Source: JAHEJB01 sp041748175
Lineage (GTDB): Bacteria > Bacteroidota > Rhodothermia > Rhodothermales > Rubricoccaceae
Direction of reading: 5' to 3'
NCBI GenBank assembly: GCA_041748175.1
Contig: JBGTDU010000087.1
Coordinates: 1 to 64,000 of the forward strand
Length of the DNA: 64,000 nt
The position numbers and the translations under genes were made by a program. Of this stretch, positions 41,639-52,573 are shown piece by piece. Below the pieces are notes generated by a model. The model ran no database searches, was not told the origin of the DNA, and saw only the letters and a list, made by a program, of their open reading frames with translations. The stretch's first letter is position 1. Each line of letters opens with the position of its first letter.

Positions 41639-43006
41639 ATGCGCGACGACCTCTTTGAATCTGCCGCTTCAACCTTGCTGAAGTCGTCGGCGCCGCTCGC
41701 TGACAGATTGCGACCTCGCACGCTCGATGAGTTCGTCGGGCAGGACCACATCCTTGCACCGGGCAAGCTGCTGCGCCGCGCGATCGAAGCCGACAGGGTG
41801 ACGTCGCTCATCTTCTTCGGCCCGCCGGGGACGGGGAAAACGACGCTGGCTCGCATCATCGCAAACACCACCGAGAGCCATTTCACTACGCTCAACGCCG
41901 TGCTAGCGGGAGTGAAGGACATCCGCGAAGCCATCGCGGACGCGAAGGACCGGCAGCGGTACCACGGCCAACGCACCATACTTTTCGTCGATGAGGTCCA
42001 TCGGTTCAACAAAGCGCAGCAGGATGCGCTGCTGCCGCACGTGGAGAATGGCACGGTCACCTTTGTCGGCGCTACGACGGAGAATCCCTACTTCGAGGTC
42101 AACAAAGCGCTCGTCTCGCGCTCGCGGATTTTCGAGTTGACGACGCTCACAGAGGACAATTTGCGCGGGGTCGTCCGGCAGGCGTTGGACGACCCGGATC
42201 GAGGCTACGGCCAGATTGCGGTCGAGATCGATGAGAACGCGCTCGATCATCTTGTCAGCACCGCCAACGGCGACGCCCGGAGCTTGCTGAATGCCCTCGA
42301 ACTCGCCGTGGAGACCACGCAAGGAGAGGGCGGCGTAGTTCAAGTCAATCTGGAAGTAGCCGAGGACTCCATCCAGCAGCGCGCCGTCCTCTACGACAAA
42401 GACGGCGATTCGCACTACGACACGATATCCGCATTCATCAAAAGCCTCCGAGGCTCCGACCCGGACGCGGCGCTGTACTGGATGGCGAAGATGCTCTACG
42501 CTGGTGAAGATCCACGTTTCATTTTCCGCCGGATGCTCATCTTTGCCGCAGAAGACATTGGCCTTGCCGACCCGCGCGCTCTTGAGGTGGCCGTTTCATG
42601 TGCGCGGGCCTTTGACTATGTGGGATTGCCCGAAGGCCGCTTCCATCTGGCCGAGTGCTGCCTGTATCTCTCAACCGCGCCGAAGAGCAACTCGACAATG
42701 GCATTCTTCAGCGCCCTTGAGCACGTTGGCAAGGAGCCCTCCGGCGACGCCCCAAACCCGCTGAAAGACGGCAACCGGGACAGAGAAGGCCTTGGGCACG
42801 GCCAAGGCTACAAATATCCCCACGCCTTTCAGGACCACTACGTCCCAGAGCAATACCTCCCCGGCGGCATGCAGGGCCTCTATTTCTTCGAGCCAGGCGA
42901 CCAGGGCTACGAAGCGGGTATCGGAGAGCGCATTGCCGAGTGGCGCGCCCGCGACAAGCAGGAGGCTATCGAGAAGCGGGTTCGGCGGTACATGGACGAG
43001 GACTGA
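41639..43006 (+). CDS. rarA: replication-associated recombination protein A
   Basis: A 455-residue AAA+ ATPase (also called MgsA) acting at stalled replication forks. The N-terminal RPRTLDEFVGQDHIL, Walker A FGPPGTGKTTLA, Walker B LFVDEVHRFNKAQQDALLPH, sensor 1 FVGATTENP and the C-terminal tetramerisation part (RRMLIFAAEDIGLADPRALE, YKYPHAF, YFEP) are all present. It starts 17 bp after the SDR gene and may be co-transcribed with the pterin cluster. Confidence 0.95.
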   Translation: MRDDLFESAASTLLKSSAPLADRLRPRTLDEFVGQDHILAPGKLLRRAIEADRVTSLIFFGPPGTGKTTLARIIANTTESHFTTLNAVLAGVKDIREAIADAKDRQRYHGQRTILFVDEVHRFNKAQQDALLPHVENGTVTFVGATTENPYFEVNKALVSRSRIFELTTLTEDNLRGVVRQALDDPDRGYGQIAVEIDENALDHLVSTANGDARSLLNALELAVETTQGEGGVVQVNLEVAEDSIQQRAVLYDKDGDSHYDTISAFIKSLRGSDPDAALYWMAKMLYAGEDPRFIFRRMLIFAAEDIGLADPRALEVAVSCARAFDYVGLPEGRFHLAECCLYLSTAPKSNSTMAFFSALEHVGKEPSGDAPNPLKDGNRDREGLGHGQGYKYPHAFQDHYVPEQYLPGGMQGLYFFEPGDQGYEAGIGERIAEWRARDKQEAIEKRVRRYMDED

Positions 43007-43032
43007 GATTCTCGTCGGCCAACACCGGTGCC

Positions 43033-44013
43033 CTACTTGACGAGCAACATCCTGCGCATTTGGACTTGCCCATCTCCTTCAAGGCGGTAGAGGTAGGTCC
43101 CGCTCGGAAGGTTTGCCGCATCAAAGCTCACCGAGTACCGGCCCGGAGCGTACGTCTGGCTTACGACCCCGGCCACTTCGCGGCCAAGCACATCATAACC
43201 GGTTATCCGGACGTGAGAGATCTCGCTGACCTCGAAAGGAATCGACGTGCTCAGGCTGAACGGATTCGGGTAGTTCTGGCCGAGTGCTACGGAGCTTGGG
43301 AATTCGGATCCGGCTTCACCCGCCGTTGGGAAGTTTCCGGAAATGCGGAAGGAGAGGTCGGGGTCCTCGCCGCCGCCCGCTCCGCATACCGAGGCGCCAG
43401 GTTGCCAGGTAACGCACTGAGTAATACCGATCACACCGTCCGGATCTTCCCATGCATAGGGATTGCCGGTAACGACCGTTGCCGTTCTCCAGAACCACTG
43501 GCCGTCGGGGGCGAACGGCATGTTAGCCACGACCGATAGCCAGTAGGTGCCCTCTCCCAAACTCGCCGGAGCAGAGAGGTCCATCGCGACGTCTCCATCA
43601 AAGACGGAGATAGGGACGAGGGCGGAGTCGGCGAAGGCAACAGCGCCTGGCAGACCGGAGGCGTCCTCATAGAACACGACGTCGAAGCTGGCGGCCGGGC
43701 CTCCGCCGGTCGTGTAAGCGCCGTGGGCGAATACCGTCGCGATCTCCCACGTTTCTCCAGTGGGGATGACAAAGTCGTCCGCCGCGAGAACGCGACCGTT
43801 CAGATCAATGAAAAACTGCGAAGCCGCGCCCTGAATGCCGACGTTGCTCGTCTGGTCGTACTCAAAGCCTCCACCCGATGTGGCGGGCGGCGCAGACGGC
43901 GGCGTTGAAATGATCTGGGAGGCCGTCGGCGACTGAGCGGATACCGCGCGAAGTGAAAGCGGCAGCGCAATCGACAGTGCTGCCAGGCTCAGAATCAGAC
44001 GAAGTCTATGCAC
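43033..44013 (-). CDS. secreted protein with T9SS type A sorting domain
   Basis: A 326-residue protein with a signal peptide (LILSLAALSIALPLSLRAVSA-QS), a beta-rich extracellular domain related to the broken gene at 1-1213 (WEIATVFAHGAYTTGGGP, GTYWLSVVANMPF), and a C-terminal type A sorting domain: NYPNPFSLSTSIPFEV, VRITGYDVLGREV, LPSGTYLYRLE, ending MLLVK. It should cross the outer membrane through T9SS and have the domain removed. The start is GTG 44013. Its upstream bases CAACCAACTCC recur before the gene at 1213. Confidence 0.85.
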   Translation of the reverse strand: MHRLRLILSLAALSIALPLSLRAVSAQSPTASQIISTPPSAPPATSGGGFEYDQTSNVGIQGAASQFFIDLNGRVLAADDFVIPTGETWEIATVFAHGAYTTGGGPAASFDVVFYEDASGLPGAVAFADSALVPISVFDGDVAMDLSAPASLGEGTYWLSVVANMPFAPDGQWFWRTATVVTGNPYAWEDPDGVIGITQCVTWQPGASVCGAGGGEDPDLSFRISGNFPTAGEAGSEFPSSVALGQNYPNPFSLSTSIPFEVSEISHVRITGYDVLGREVAGVVSQTYAPGRYSVSFDAANLPSGTYLYRLEGDGQVQMRRMLLVK

Positions 44014-44201
44014 GGGGAGTTGGTTGGAATCGGATTCGCGTAGCTCTCGATCTTTGTCAATCGGGACCGTGCGGCACCGTCCTGTCGAACGAAGATTAAC
44101 GGCCTGCTAAGAGAAGGCGAAATGGGCCCCAAGTCAAGGCCCGAATCGGCGGCGGTCCGCTTTTCCCCAGCGTTTGCTGTTCCGGCCCGCATTCTATCTA
44201 C

Positions 44202-44232
44202 AAAAAACGGGGGCTGCCGATGACAGCCCCCG
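44202..44232 (-). terminator. rho-independent terminator of the T9SS gene at 44262
   Basis: On the minus strand CGGGGGCTG pairs with CAGCCCCCG (44208-44232) around a seven-base loop, followed by TTTTTT (44202-44207). A textbook strong terminator, 30 bp after the stop codon. Confidence 0.9.
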
Positions 44233-44261
44233 CCCGATTTTCAGTCAACGAGTGAGTCGTG

Positions 44262-45242
44262 CTACTTCAGCAGAGACATGGCACGAACCTGAACACCGTC
44301 TCCGGACTCCAGGCGGTAGGTATAGGAACCGCTCGGAAGATCGACGGCGTCAAAGTTCACGGTGTAGGATCCTGGTGCGTACGTCTGGTTTACCACCAGA
44401 GCGACCTCGCGGCCAAGCACATCGTAAACCGCAATGCGAACATTGGAAGTCTCGCTGACTTCGAAAGGAATCGAGGCGCTCGGGTTGAATGGGTTCGGAT
44501 AGCTCTGGCCGAGGCTCACCGAGGTTGGGAGCCCGGATCCGGCTTCGTTGAAGACCCCGCCCAAATCATCGCCGTTCACGGTCATGACGATGTGCATGGC
44601 AGGGAATCCAATTGCGGCCAGGTCGGTAGGCTCGCCTAGTCCACACGATGCGGCTGCTATGTAGCTGAGGTCGGTTTGGCCATTGGCATTGGACCCTATG
44701 AAGAAGGAATTCCCTACGACTTGGCCGTCCGGCGTGAAAACTTCGATGACCAGCATCGAGCCCGCAGGAACGGTCACGCCCGTCACGGGAACGTTTAGAG
44801 CAACGAGACCCCCGTCGGCTACCATAACCGGCTCCGTCCCAAGCGTTGTGAGATTGGCAAACGTAAATGCACCGGCGAGTGTGTGGATGCGTAATTCAAT
44901 AGGTTGCATGCCACCATCACCTGCCGCGGACTCGATTGCGATATCGACGCTGTTCACTTCCAGAGCGCCAAGTACACCAAACGCAGTGAGATCGAAGACG
45001 CGCAGGTACGAATTATCGGCGTGCAACCCGCCGGCGTTGCAGGAGACTGAACCTGCGACCGGAGTCTGAGATGCCGAGTGCGTGAACGAAACCGGCGTGC
45101 CGCCGCGCAGAGCTTCCGGGCCATGGCCGAGATCGACGTATTCGCGGGCATCCGAGGAGCCATCTGAACGAGTCAGGGATTGCGCCTGGGCGCCGAGACT
45201 GGCCAGGCATAGAGCGACGGTGAGTAGCAAGGATCGTTTCAT
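44262..45242 (-). CDS. secreted protein with T9SS type A sorting domain
   Basis: A 326-residue protein with a signal peptide (MKRSLLLTVALCLASLGAQA-QS) and a roughly 220-residue beta-rich domain containing a GSVSCNAGGLHADNSYLRVF block of the kind found in secreted lectin- or jelly-roll-like domains. It closes with a type A sorting domain (SYPNPFNPSASIPFEV, VRIAVYDVLGREV, LPSGSYTYRLE, ending MSLLK). ATG 45242 starts the signal peptide. A strong terminator follows. Its role after secretion is unknown. Confidence 0.85.
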   Translation of the reverse strand: MKRSLLLTVALCLASLGAQAQSLTRSDGSSDAREYVDLGHGPEALRGGTPVSFTHSASQTPVAGSVSCNAGGLHADNSYLRVFDLTAFGVLGALEVNSVDIAIESAAGDGGMQPIELRIHTLAGAFTFANLTTLGTEPVMVADGGLVALNVPVTGVTVPAGSMLVIEVFTPDGQVVGNSFFIGSNANGQTDLSYIAAASCGLGEPTDLAAIGFPAMHIVMTVNGDDLGGVFNEAGSGLPTSVSLGQSYPNPFNPSASIPFEVSETSNVRIAVYDVLGREVALVVNQTYAPGSYTVNFDAVDLPSGSYTYRLESGDGVQVRAMSLLK

Positions 45243-45394
45243 TGTGTCAGGATTCTGGTAGGTGCAGAGGGCGTGTGAGGCGGAAACATAGGAATCATTC
45301 TCGCCGATGTCTAGAGGCACGTCAACGTTAGCGCCCATTGTGTGGTTGGTGACGCGTAAAAGCCGAAGAGTACAAAGTCTCCCATCTCTGCACC

Positions 45395-45433
45395 ATAAGC
45401 GACGTATATGATCAATAATTAGTTGACAATTTA
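45395..45433 (-). promoter_or_regulatory. AT-rich patch, possible promoter of the T9SS gene
   Basis: The bases 45408-45433 (ATATGATCAATAATTAGTTG, ACAATTTATTAACC) are far richer in A and T than the surroundings. In the gene direction they contain TTGTCA and TATA-like elements about 18 bases apart. It is about 170 bp from the start codon at 45242, implying a long leader. Confidence 0.35.
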
Positions 45434-46276
45434 TTAACCACTGCCGTTCTCTCCGAACACACCCGCCGGAATCTCCCCGCCAACGCGCACGCTGTCTATC
45501 GTGAGGACATCCTCTTGAATACCCTCGTTCAGGAAGCGTTCGCGGACTGCTATCCGGGCCAGTTCCACAGCCCGCTCGCCGGGTGGCAACTGCTCGGCCT
45601 GGGAACGTGCGATAGCCAGGCCTCCATTTTCAACGATGCGCATCTCGTCCGGGATGAGTCCGCGCAACCCCTCCGTCGTTGTGATCACTTTGAAAGGAAT
45701 GGTCATACCATCGACGGCGCGAAATTGCTCATAGCGCACACGCTGTACGATCATCTCGGTACTTGAGGTGTCGGGCGGCGGCATCTCCATCGTGACGCCC
45801 CGCAGATCACCAGTTTCAGCATCGACGTATACAAGCGCTCTGTCAATGTCCGCCGCTGGTCCGTCGCCGCCAACGATGAGTGCTGTCGGGTTGTGGGCCT
45901 CAATGACGTTCACACGCCGGCCGTTGAAGGTCTCGTCGTCGATCAATTTCGCGCCGGTTCTGAGGCCGCGTATCAGCTTCGGGATGTCGGGCACGAGATA
46001 GGAGACCAGGTGGGCGTTCTCCGGTATTGTGCTGTTGGAATCGCGAAGCGAGATCCCTATGTCAAACGCTGTGAGACTGTCTGCCGTATTCGGGCGAATG
46101 TGCACCACCATCTCATCGACAAAAAGAGTATATCCATCCACGCCATTCGTATTGGCCTCAAATCGAGTCTCCAGCGCGTCGATTACCTGGGTCGGGTCGT
46201 CTGCGCCGAAGCCGCATCCGGCCCAGATGAGTGGGAGGAACAGGAGGCAGCAAAGCGGGGCAGTGCGAAGTGGCAT
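45434..46276 (-). CDS. LolA/LolB-fold-like lipoprotein
   Basis: A 280-residue predicted lipoprotein: signal peptide ending in lipobox IWAGC (Cys20). The mature part resembles the LolA-type half-barrel: LETRFEANTNGVDGYTLFVD, RVNVIEAHNP, YVDAETGDLRGVTMEMPPPD and MTIPFKVITTTEG, all strand-rich with a final linker. LolA-fold proteins carry lipoproteins or sense lipids in the periplasm, but this one is membrane anchored and its function is unknown. ATG 46276 begins the signal peptide. It is divergent from the trmH gene. Confidence 0.6.
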   Translation of the reverse strand: MPLRTAPLCCLLFLPLIWAGCGFGADDPTQVIDALETRFEANTNGVDGYTLFVDEMVVHIRPNTADSLTAFDIGISLRDSNSTIPENAHLVSYLVPDIPKLIRGLRTGAKLIDDETFNGRRVNVIEAHNPTALIVGGDGPAADIDRALVYVDAETGDLRGVTMEMPPPDTSSTEMIVQRVRYEQFRAVDGMTIPFKVITTTEGLRGLIPDEMRIVENGGLAIARSQAEQLPPGERAVELARIAVRERFLNEGIQEDVLTIDSVRVGGEIPAGVFGENGSG

Positions 46277-46321
46277 GGCGATGAAACGTATCGTGGACAC
46301 GCGGCTAATTTAGCCACCTCC

Positions 46322-47137
46322 ATGGGTGCCTCCGTCGCCTTCCTCAAAGCCACACGAATGCCAGACGTAGCACGCTTTCCGCATTCGGCCTCCGTGGAAA
46401 TTGACGGACAAACCTACACGGCGCGGAATGTTCTTGAGGTGCTCGGTGCGTTTGTCTCCGATAGACGAAAAGCGCGAATCGCGGAGGTCGTAGTCGGACG
46501 AACGTACACCGTAGTGCCTGTCCTGGAAGGCGTCCATGACCCAGGGAATCTCCATGCAGTCTTGAGGAGTGCGGAGGCTCTCGGATACGGGGCGACCTTT
46601 GTCGTGCGTCCGGAAGGGGACGCTGCGGCGCTTTTGGAATCTTATCTGGTTGGACAGGACGCTTCAAACGAAGAGATCGGCAGACGCGGTAATTCCCGAG
46701 CCACCCAGGGCGCGCACAAGTGGCTGGACCTGTCGGTGTGGCATTCCGCCGATGAGTTCGCCCGATCGGCGCGGACTCGAGGTTATTCCGTCGTGGCCAC
46801 ACATCTCGCTGCCGACGCCATCCCGATTTCCGAGTGGGATTTCACCCAGCCCACGGCGCTTGTCTTCGGCAACGAAAAGGACGGCGTGTCGGACGAACTC
46901 CTCGCCCAAGCTGATGCAAACGTCGTGCTTCCAATTGATGGGTTCGTTCAGAGTTACAACGTCTCCGTTGCGGCCGCGCTCACGCTCTATCACGCCCGTC
47001 AGGACCGGCTTACTCGTCAGGGCTTTCACGGCGATCTGACCGATGAGGAGCGGGAATTTCTCACCGCGCATTTTTATGTTCGTTCTGTGGCGGCGGCTGA
47101 TGGGATATTGGCCCGGGCACTCCGGGAAGGCCAGTGA
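46322..47137 (+). CDS. trmH: TrmH/SpoU-type RNA 2'-O-methyltransferase
   Basis: A 271-residue SPOUT methyltransferase. The three family motifs are present: NLHAVLRSAEALGYG, ALVFGNEKDGVSDELL and LPIDGFVQSYNVSVAAALTLY. Closest in layout to TrmH, which methylates G18 of tRNA; other targets remain possible. Two starts are plausible, ATG 46322 and ATG 46358. The stop overlaps the GTG start of the NFACT gene by four bases (GTGA), so the two RNA- or ribosome-related genes are translationally coupled. Confidence 0.85.
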   Translation: MGASVAFLKATRMPDVARFPHSASVEIDGQTYTARNVLEVLGAFVSDRRKARIAEVVVGRTYTVVPVLEGVHDPGNLHAVLRSAEALGYGATFVVRPEGDAAALLESYLVGQDASNEEIGRRGNSRATQGAHKWLDLSVWHSADEFARSARTRGYSVVATHLAADAIPISEWDFTQPTALVFGNEKDGVSDELLAQADANVVLPIDGFVQSYNVSVAAALTLYHARQDRLTRQGFHGDLTDEEREFLTAHFYVRSVAAADGILARALREGQ

Positions 47138-48801
47138 ACTATTTCACTCTCCACGCCCTGGCCGCCGAATGGAACAGCTGGTTTTCGGGATCCATCCTGG
47201 TCGACTGCTGGACGCAGAGCGCCAGCGAGTTGAGTCTGGCGCTTCAAAACGGAACGGAGGCGAGCACCATCCGAATCCATTGCGATCCGAGGATGGCATT
47301 GATGTTTCGTGCGGAGGGGCACGGTCGCGCGCGAAAAAACACAGCGACAAAGTTCGAGAATTCGCACGGCTTGGTGGTCGAGGAGATCGTAACGGCAGAT
47401 TGGGACCGGTTTGTTTTCATCAAACTGGAGGACGGCTCTTCATTCCAGATTCAGCTCTTCGGATCGCGACCGAACGTCTTCTGGATCCACGGCGATGTGG
47501 TGCACGAAGCTTTCTTGACAAACGACGTCTGGGCAGATAAGCCGCCCCCGACCACGCGTCCGGCGCAGCTCGTGGACACCTTCGAGGTTTTCAAGGAACG
47601 CTGGCGAACAGATCGAAAAACGCTAGTCCAATGTGTCTCGGCAGCGATTCCGGTCCTGGATGGGCAATTGGCGGAGGAAGTGGTATTCCGCTCAGAACTC
47701 GATCCGAGCGCAAGCCCGATAGAGGCGACCGACGGAGATCTGAGGCGATTGTTGAACATCGCTGTGCAATTTCGACTAGAACTGAGGTCGCCTTGCCCTA
47801 CTGTGTACTGGCGGGGCGTGTTCGTGGAAACGATCGCGCTCATACCCTTGCAGTCCGTGCCGGAAGAATGGACGCCAGAATCTTTCCGTTCGGTTGACGA
47901 AGCGTTGGGCGTCTATGCAAAGCGGAAATTGGCCCAGCGCCGGTTTATGGAAACGTTCAAGCCTTTGGAGATGGCGCTTTCCGGGGCACAACGAAAGCTG
48001 GCCCGAAGTGCGGCCTCGATGCTGTCCGAACTCCAAAATCAAAGCCGGGCAGACAGCCACGAAGCGCAGGGCCACCTGCTGATGGCGCTGGCCGCCGATC
48101 AACCCGCGGGGCGCGACCAGATCTCTCTTCCGGACATCCTGAACGACAGTGCCGATATCTCCATCGAACTGGATCCTGCCCTTACGCCTGTCGAAAACGC
48201 CCAACGTTTCTATGCCAAGTCCCGCCAGGCGCGGGAAGCCAGGCGTCACGCAGAAGATCGGTATGGTTCCGTTCAGCTTAGGGCAGTCGAAGTCCAAAGG
48301 CTCCTTGACAGGCTTCGTTCGTTGGAGCGCTTCGCAGACCTAGAGACGTTTCGGACCGCCAACAAGGCGGCCCTCACCCAATTCGCCCGCCCCGAAGCGG
48401 TCGGCGATGAGCGTCTCCCGTACCGGCGATTTGAAATCCACGGCTGGGAAATTCGCGTCGGCAAGAATGCCAAATCGAATGCGGAGCTGACGACAAAGCA
48501 GAGCAGCCCGCACGATCTCTGGCTTCACGCCCGAGGTGTTGCGGGGTCGCACGTCGTGATCCGCCGTCCTAACAAAAAAGCCGATATACCAAAGCGCGTC
48601 GTCGAGGCCGCCGCCCGAATCGCCGCCTACTTCAGCGATGCGAAGTCGCAGCCGCTTGCACCCGTCATCGTCACCGACCGCAAGTACGTACGACCTGTTA
48701 AAGGGGGTGCGCCGGGCCTCGTTCGCGTCGATCGGGAGGAGGTGGTGATGGTCGAGCCTGGTTTGCCGGAGTGGGAAGGGGGAGATAGGGAGAGAGGGTA
48801 G
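47134..48801 (+). CDS. NFACT family protein (RqcH-like)
   Basis: A 555-residue protein of the NFACT/Rqc2 family, which in other bacteria (RqcH) binds split 50S subunits carrying stalled chains and adds alanine tails. N-terminal NFACT-N (about 1-230), a coiled-coil middle (about 280-400) and the C-terminal NFACT-R domain with VGKNAKSNAELTTKQSS and HDLWLHARGVAGSHVVIR are visible. The N-terminal half is divergent from RqcH (the usual DxR motif was not located), so an active tailing role is uncertain. It starts with GTG overlapping trmH. Confidence 0.8.
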   Translation: MNYFTLHALAAEWNSWFSGSILVDCWTQSASELSLALQNGTEASTIRIHCDPRMALMFRAEGHGRARKNTATKFENSHGLVVEEIVTADWDRFVFIKLEDGSSFQIQLFGSRPNVFWIHGDVVHEAFLTNDVWADKPPPTTRPAQLVDTFEVFKERWRTDRKTLVQCVSAAIPVLDGQLAEEVVFRSELDPSASPIEATDGDLRRLLNIAVQFRLELRSPCPTVYWRGVFVETIALIPLQSVPEEWTPESFRSVDEALGVYAKRKLAQRRFMETFKPLEMALSGAQRKLARSAASMLSELQNQSRADSHEAQGHLLMALAADQPAGRDQISLPDILNDSADISIELDPALTPVENAQRFYAKSRQAREARRHAEDRYGSVQLRAVEVQRLLDRLRSLERFADLETFRTANKAALTQFARPEAVGDERLPYRRFEIHGWEIRVGKNAKSNAELTTKQSSPHDLWLHARGVAGSHVVIRRPNKKADIPKRVVEAAARIAAYFSDAKSQPLAPVIVTDRKYVRPVKGGAPGLVRVDREEVVMVEPGLPEWEGGDRERG

Positions 48802-48831
48802 AGCGTGCTCGCCGAGCGCGCCGCGGGATCT

Positions 48832-48958
48832 AAGAGGTTGAAGGACGGAAAGGACGAACGGGGGAAAGGGAGAGAGGGGGATTGACAAGAGCGTAGCTTT
48901 GCGCCTCAATTGAGGGTCTCACCCTCTCACCCGCTCACCCGCTCACCCTCTTCTACCC
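48832..48958. repeat. purine-rich then pyrimidine-rich low-complexity leader before uppP
   Basis: A purine-rich run (48836-48885, GGGGGAAAGGGAGAGAGGGG type) is followed at 48914-48958 by CACCCTCTCACCCGCTCACC-type near-repeats (CTCACCC unit) running to the uppP ATG. The two halves are roughly complementary and might fold in the transcript. Confidence 0.7.
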
Positions 48959-49807
48959 ATGCAATGGTGGGAAGCCGTCATCCTTGGCCTCGTTCAGGGC
49001 CTTGCCGAGTTTCTTCCGATCTCTTCCTCAGGCCATCTCGTGCTCGGTCAGTATTTGCTCGGTGTAAATGAGACGGCCGTTGGCGATATAACGTTCGAGG
49101 TCTTCGTCCATTTCGGCACGACGCTGTCGATCCTGACGGTTTACCGAAAGCGAATCCTTGGGATCGTGAAAGATCTGTTTGGGGCGCTCGCAGCTCGCGG
49201 TTCGATGGGCCAGTCCATTTCAGCTGGCACGGTCGATGCAGAACGCGGAGGGAGGGAGGCGTCCGTGCGCATCTCGGTTTATGTGCTCCTCTCGATGATC
49301 CCGACAGGAATTTTATACGTCCTGTTAAAAGACGATCTGGAAGCCGCCTTTGATGATCCTCGTCTAGTCTCCCTGATGCTGATCGTTACTGGCGTGCTCC
49401 TCCTCCTGACTCGGCTTCGCCCGAACCCCTCGGGAGTGCTGTCGCCGCTGAAGGCCGTTCTCGTTGGCATAGCGCAATCGGTTGCATTGATTCCGGGCAT
49501 CTCACGCTCTGGCTCCACCATTTGTACGGCTCTCTACTTGAACGTGGACCGGAAAGAGGCCGCCGATTTCTCGTTCATCATGTTGCTCCCCGTAGTCATC
49601 GGGGCGACCCTGCTCAAGGCGCTGGACATGATGGAGACAGGAATGACGGTCGATATCCTGCCACTGTTTCTTGGGACGCTGATGGCCTATGTCTCTGGCA
49701 TCTTCGCGATCCGAGCGGTCGTAATTCTTGTTCAGCGCCACGCCCTGCAATACTTCGCTTTCTACTGTTTCGCGGTCGGCATACTGGGTCTGATCCTGTT
49801 TGCTTGA
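48959..49807 (+). CDS. uppP: undecaprenyl-diphosphatase
   Basis: Recycles the lipid carrier for peptidoglycan and other surface polymers (also called BacA). The 282-residue integral membrane protein has the two family motifs: LAEFLPISSSGHLVLGQ with the EFLPISSSGH core near residues 17-26, and PGISRSGSTICTAL. About eight membrane helices are apparent. An insert of about 25 residues (LFGALAARGSMGQSISAGTV) sits in the first cytoplasmic loop. The start directly follows a CTCACCC-type repeat. Confidence 0.95.
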   Translation: MQWWEAVILGLVQGLAEFLPISSSGHLVLGQYLLGVNETAVGDITFEVFVHFGTTLSILTVYRKRILGIVKDLFGALAARGSMGQSISAGTVDAERGGREASVRISVYVLLSMIPTGILYVLLKDDLEAAFDDPRLVSLMLIVTGVLLLLTRLRPNPSGVLSPLKAVLVGIAQSVALIPGISRSGSTICTALYLNVDRKEAADFSFIMLLPVVIGATLLKALDMMETGMTVDILPLFLGTLMAYVSGIFAIRAVVILVQRHALQYFAFYCFAVGILGLILFA

Positions 49808-50067
49808 GATGTCTCGATTGGATGATTACGGCTTAGTGGCAAGGCGCCACATTCTCGGGTAGTCGAAAGCATCGAGTGTGAGGGCTCTCCGGTCTCATAT
49901 TGAGATATAGGAGGCAGGTCCGTCTGGCCAGCATGGCAGAGGTAGGCGCTGATAAGTGTTTTGGCCGGTGCGGTGCAGCTTGTGCTTCGCGGCAAGGCAG
50001 CTTTACGATGAGCCGGCCGCAGCCTTTGCCGCCGTTCTCGTCCCACCTTCCCGCCATCCCTTGATTC

Positions 50068-51600
<1,533 letters not shown>

Positions 51601-51630
51601 GTGTTGCGTAGTGCGTAATGCGTATTCTGG
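51601..51630. repeat. short-period repeat before ecsC
   Basis: TTGCGTAGTGCGTAATGCGT at 51604-51623 consists of near-repeats of GCGTAATG/GCGTAGT and matches, in the opposite sense relative to the gene, the leader of the ABC permease gene at 5219-5316. Confidence 0.6.
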
Positions 51631-51662
51631 CTGCTCGACTTACGCAAGACGAACTAGCTCCC

Positions 51663-52484
51663 ATGCGCCTTTCCGAATACGAACGCAACGCCCAGCGCGA
51701 TATCGAACGGTGGGAACGCGGTTCCGGCGACAACCTCCTGACCCAGGCTCTGGGTTTCGTCATGCGTCCCGTCGACTGGGCGTTCGATCAGTTCGTCCCG
51801 GACTCGGTGGTGGACGCGCTCTCCGATGGACTCAATGCGGCTCTCGGTACGCTCAACGATGCGTCGGAATGGACCTATGACGCCAGCGATTTGCTCAGAA
51901 AGGCGGCGGAGCTTGAAATCGAGGCGGAAGCCGTAGTGGATTTGCGTGATGCCGATCTGGAGAAGCTCGACAAGCTTTCTCAGTCGATGGTTTCGCAGAA
52001 CTCGCTGATGGCCGCGCTCTCAGGCGGAGGGTCCGGCCTCGGCGGTGTTCTGTTCATCGCAGCGGACATCCCGATCCTGTTCACGATCAACTTCCGCCTC
52101 ATCCAGCAGATTGGCTCGTCCTACGGATTCCCGATGAGCGGTCCCGAGTACAAGCCGCTCGTCATGGCCATTTTCAATGTTGCCGCCTCCGGTAGCCGAG
52201 ATGCCAAGAGCGACGCTCTCCGCGAGCTGAGTGTAGCCGCAGCGGCGTCGGCGCATGGTTCAGGCTACAAAGGCCGACAGGCGCAGGGCACCTTCCGCGA
52301 ACAGATCGGCCACATCCCGCGCGAGATCGCCAAAAACCTGGGTGCCCGAAAACTCGCCCAGATGATCCCCGTGGCAGGCGCTGCCGTCGGGGCAGGTGTC
52401 AACTACTGGTTCACCGACCAAACGGCGAAGGCGTCGTTCATGCTCTTCCGGGCGCTGTATCTGGAAAGGAAGGAGCGAGTGTAA
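51663..52484 (+). CDS. EcsC family protein
   Basis: A 273-residue protein of the EcsC family, named after a Bacillus gene next to an ABC transporter; its biochemical role is not established. Helical throughout, with the family blocks LTQALGFVMRPVDWAFDQFV, GLGGVLFIAADIPILFTINF (one likely membrane-associated segment), REIAKNLGARKLAQMIPVAG and NYWFTDQTAKASFMLFRALY near the end. ATG 51663 is preferred. The last 81 bp are repeated at 53087-53167 behind the toxin-antitoxin pair. Confidence 0.88.
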   Translation: MRLSEYERNAQRDIERWERGSGDNLLTQALGFVMRPVDWAFDQFVPDSVVDALSDGLNAALGTLNDASEWTYDASDLLRKAAELEIEAEAVVDLRDADLEKLDKLSQSMVSQNSLMAALSGGGSGLGGVLFIAADIPILFTINFRLIQQIGSSYGFPMSGPEYKPLVMAIFNVAASGSRDAKSDALRELSVAAAASAHGSGYKGRQAQGTFREQIGHIPREIAKNLGARKLAQMIPVAGAAVGAGVNYWFTDQTAKASFMLFRALYLERKERV

Positions 52485-52573
52485 GGGTTATCTGCGACAT
52501 TACGCTGCTGTTCAGATGGGAAACCGAATGGTAGCAAACCTGTTGCTTTCACGTTCATCACGATACAGGAGTC

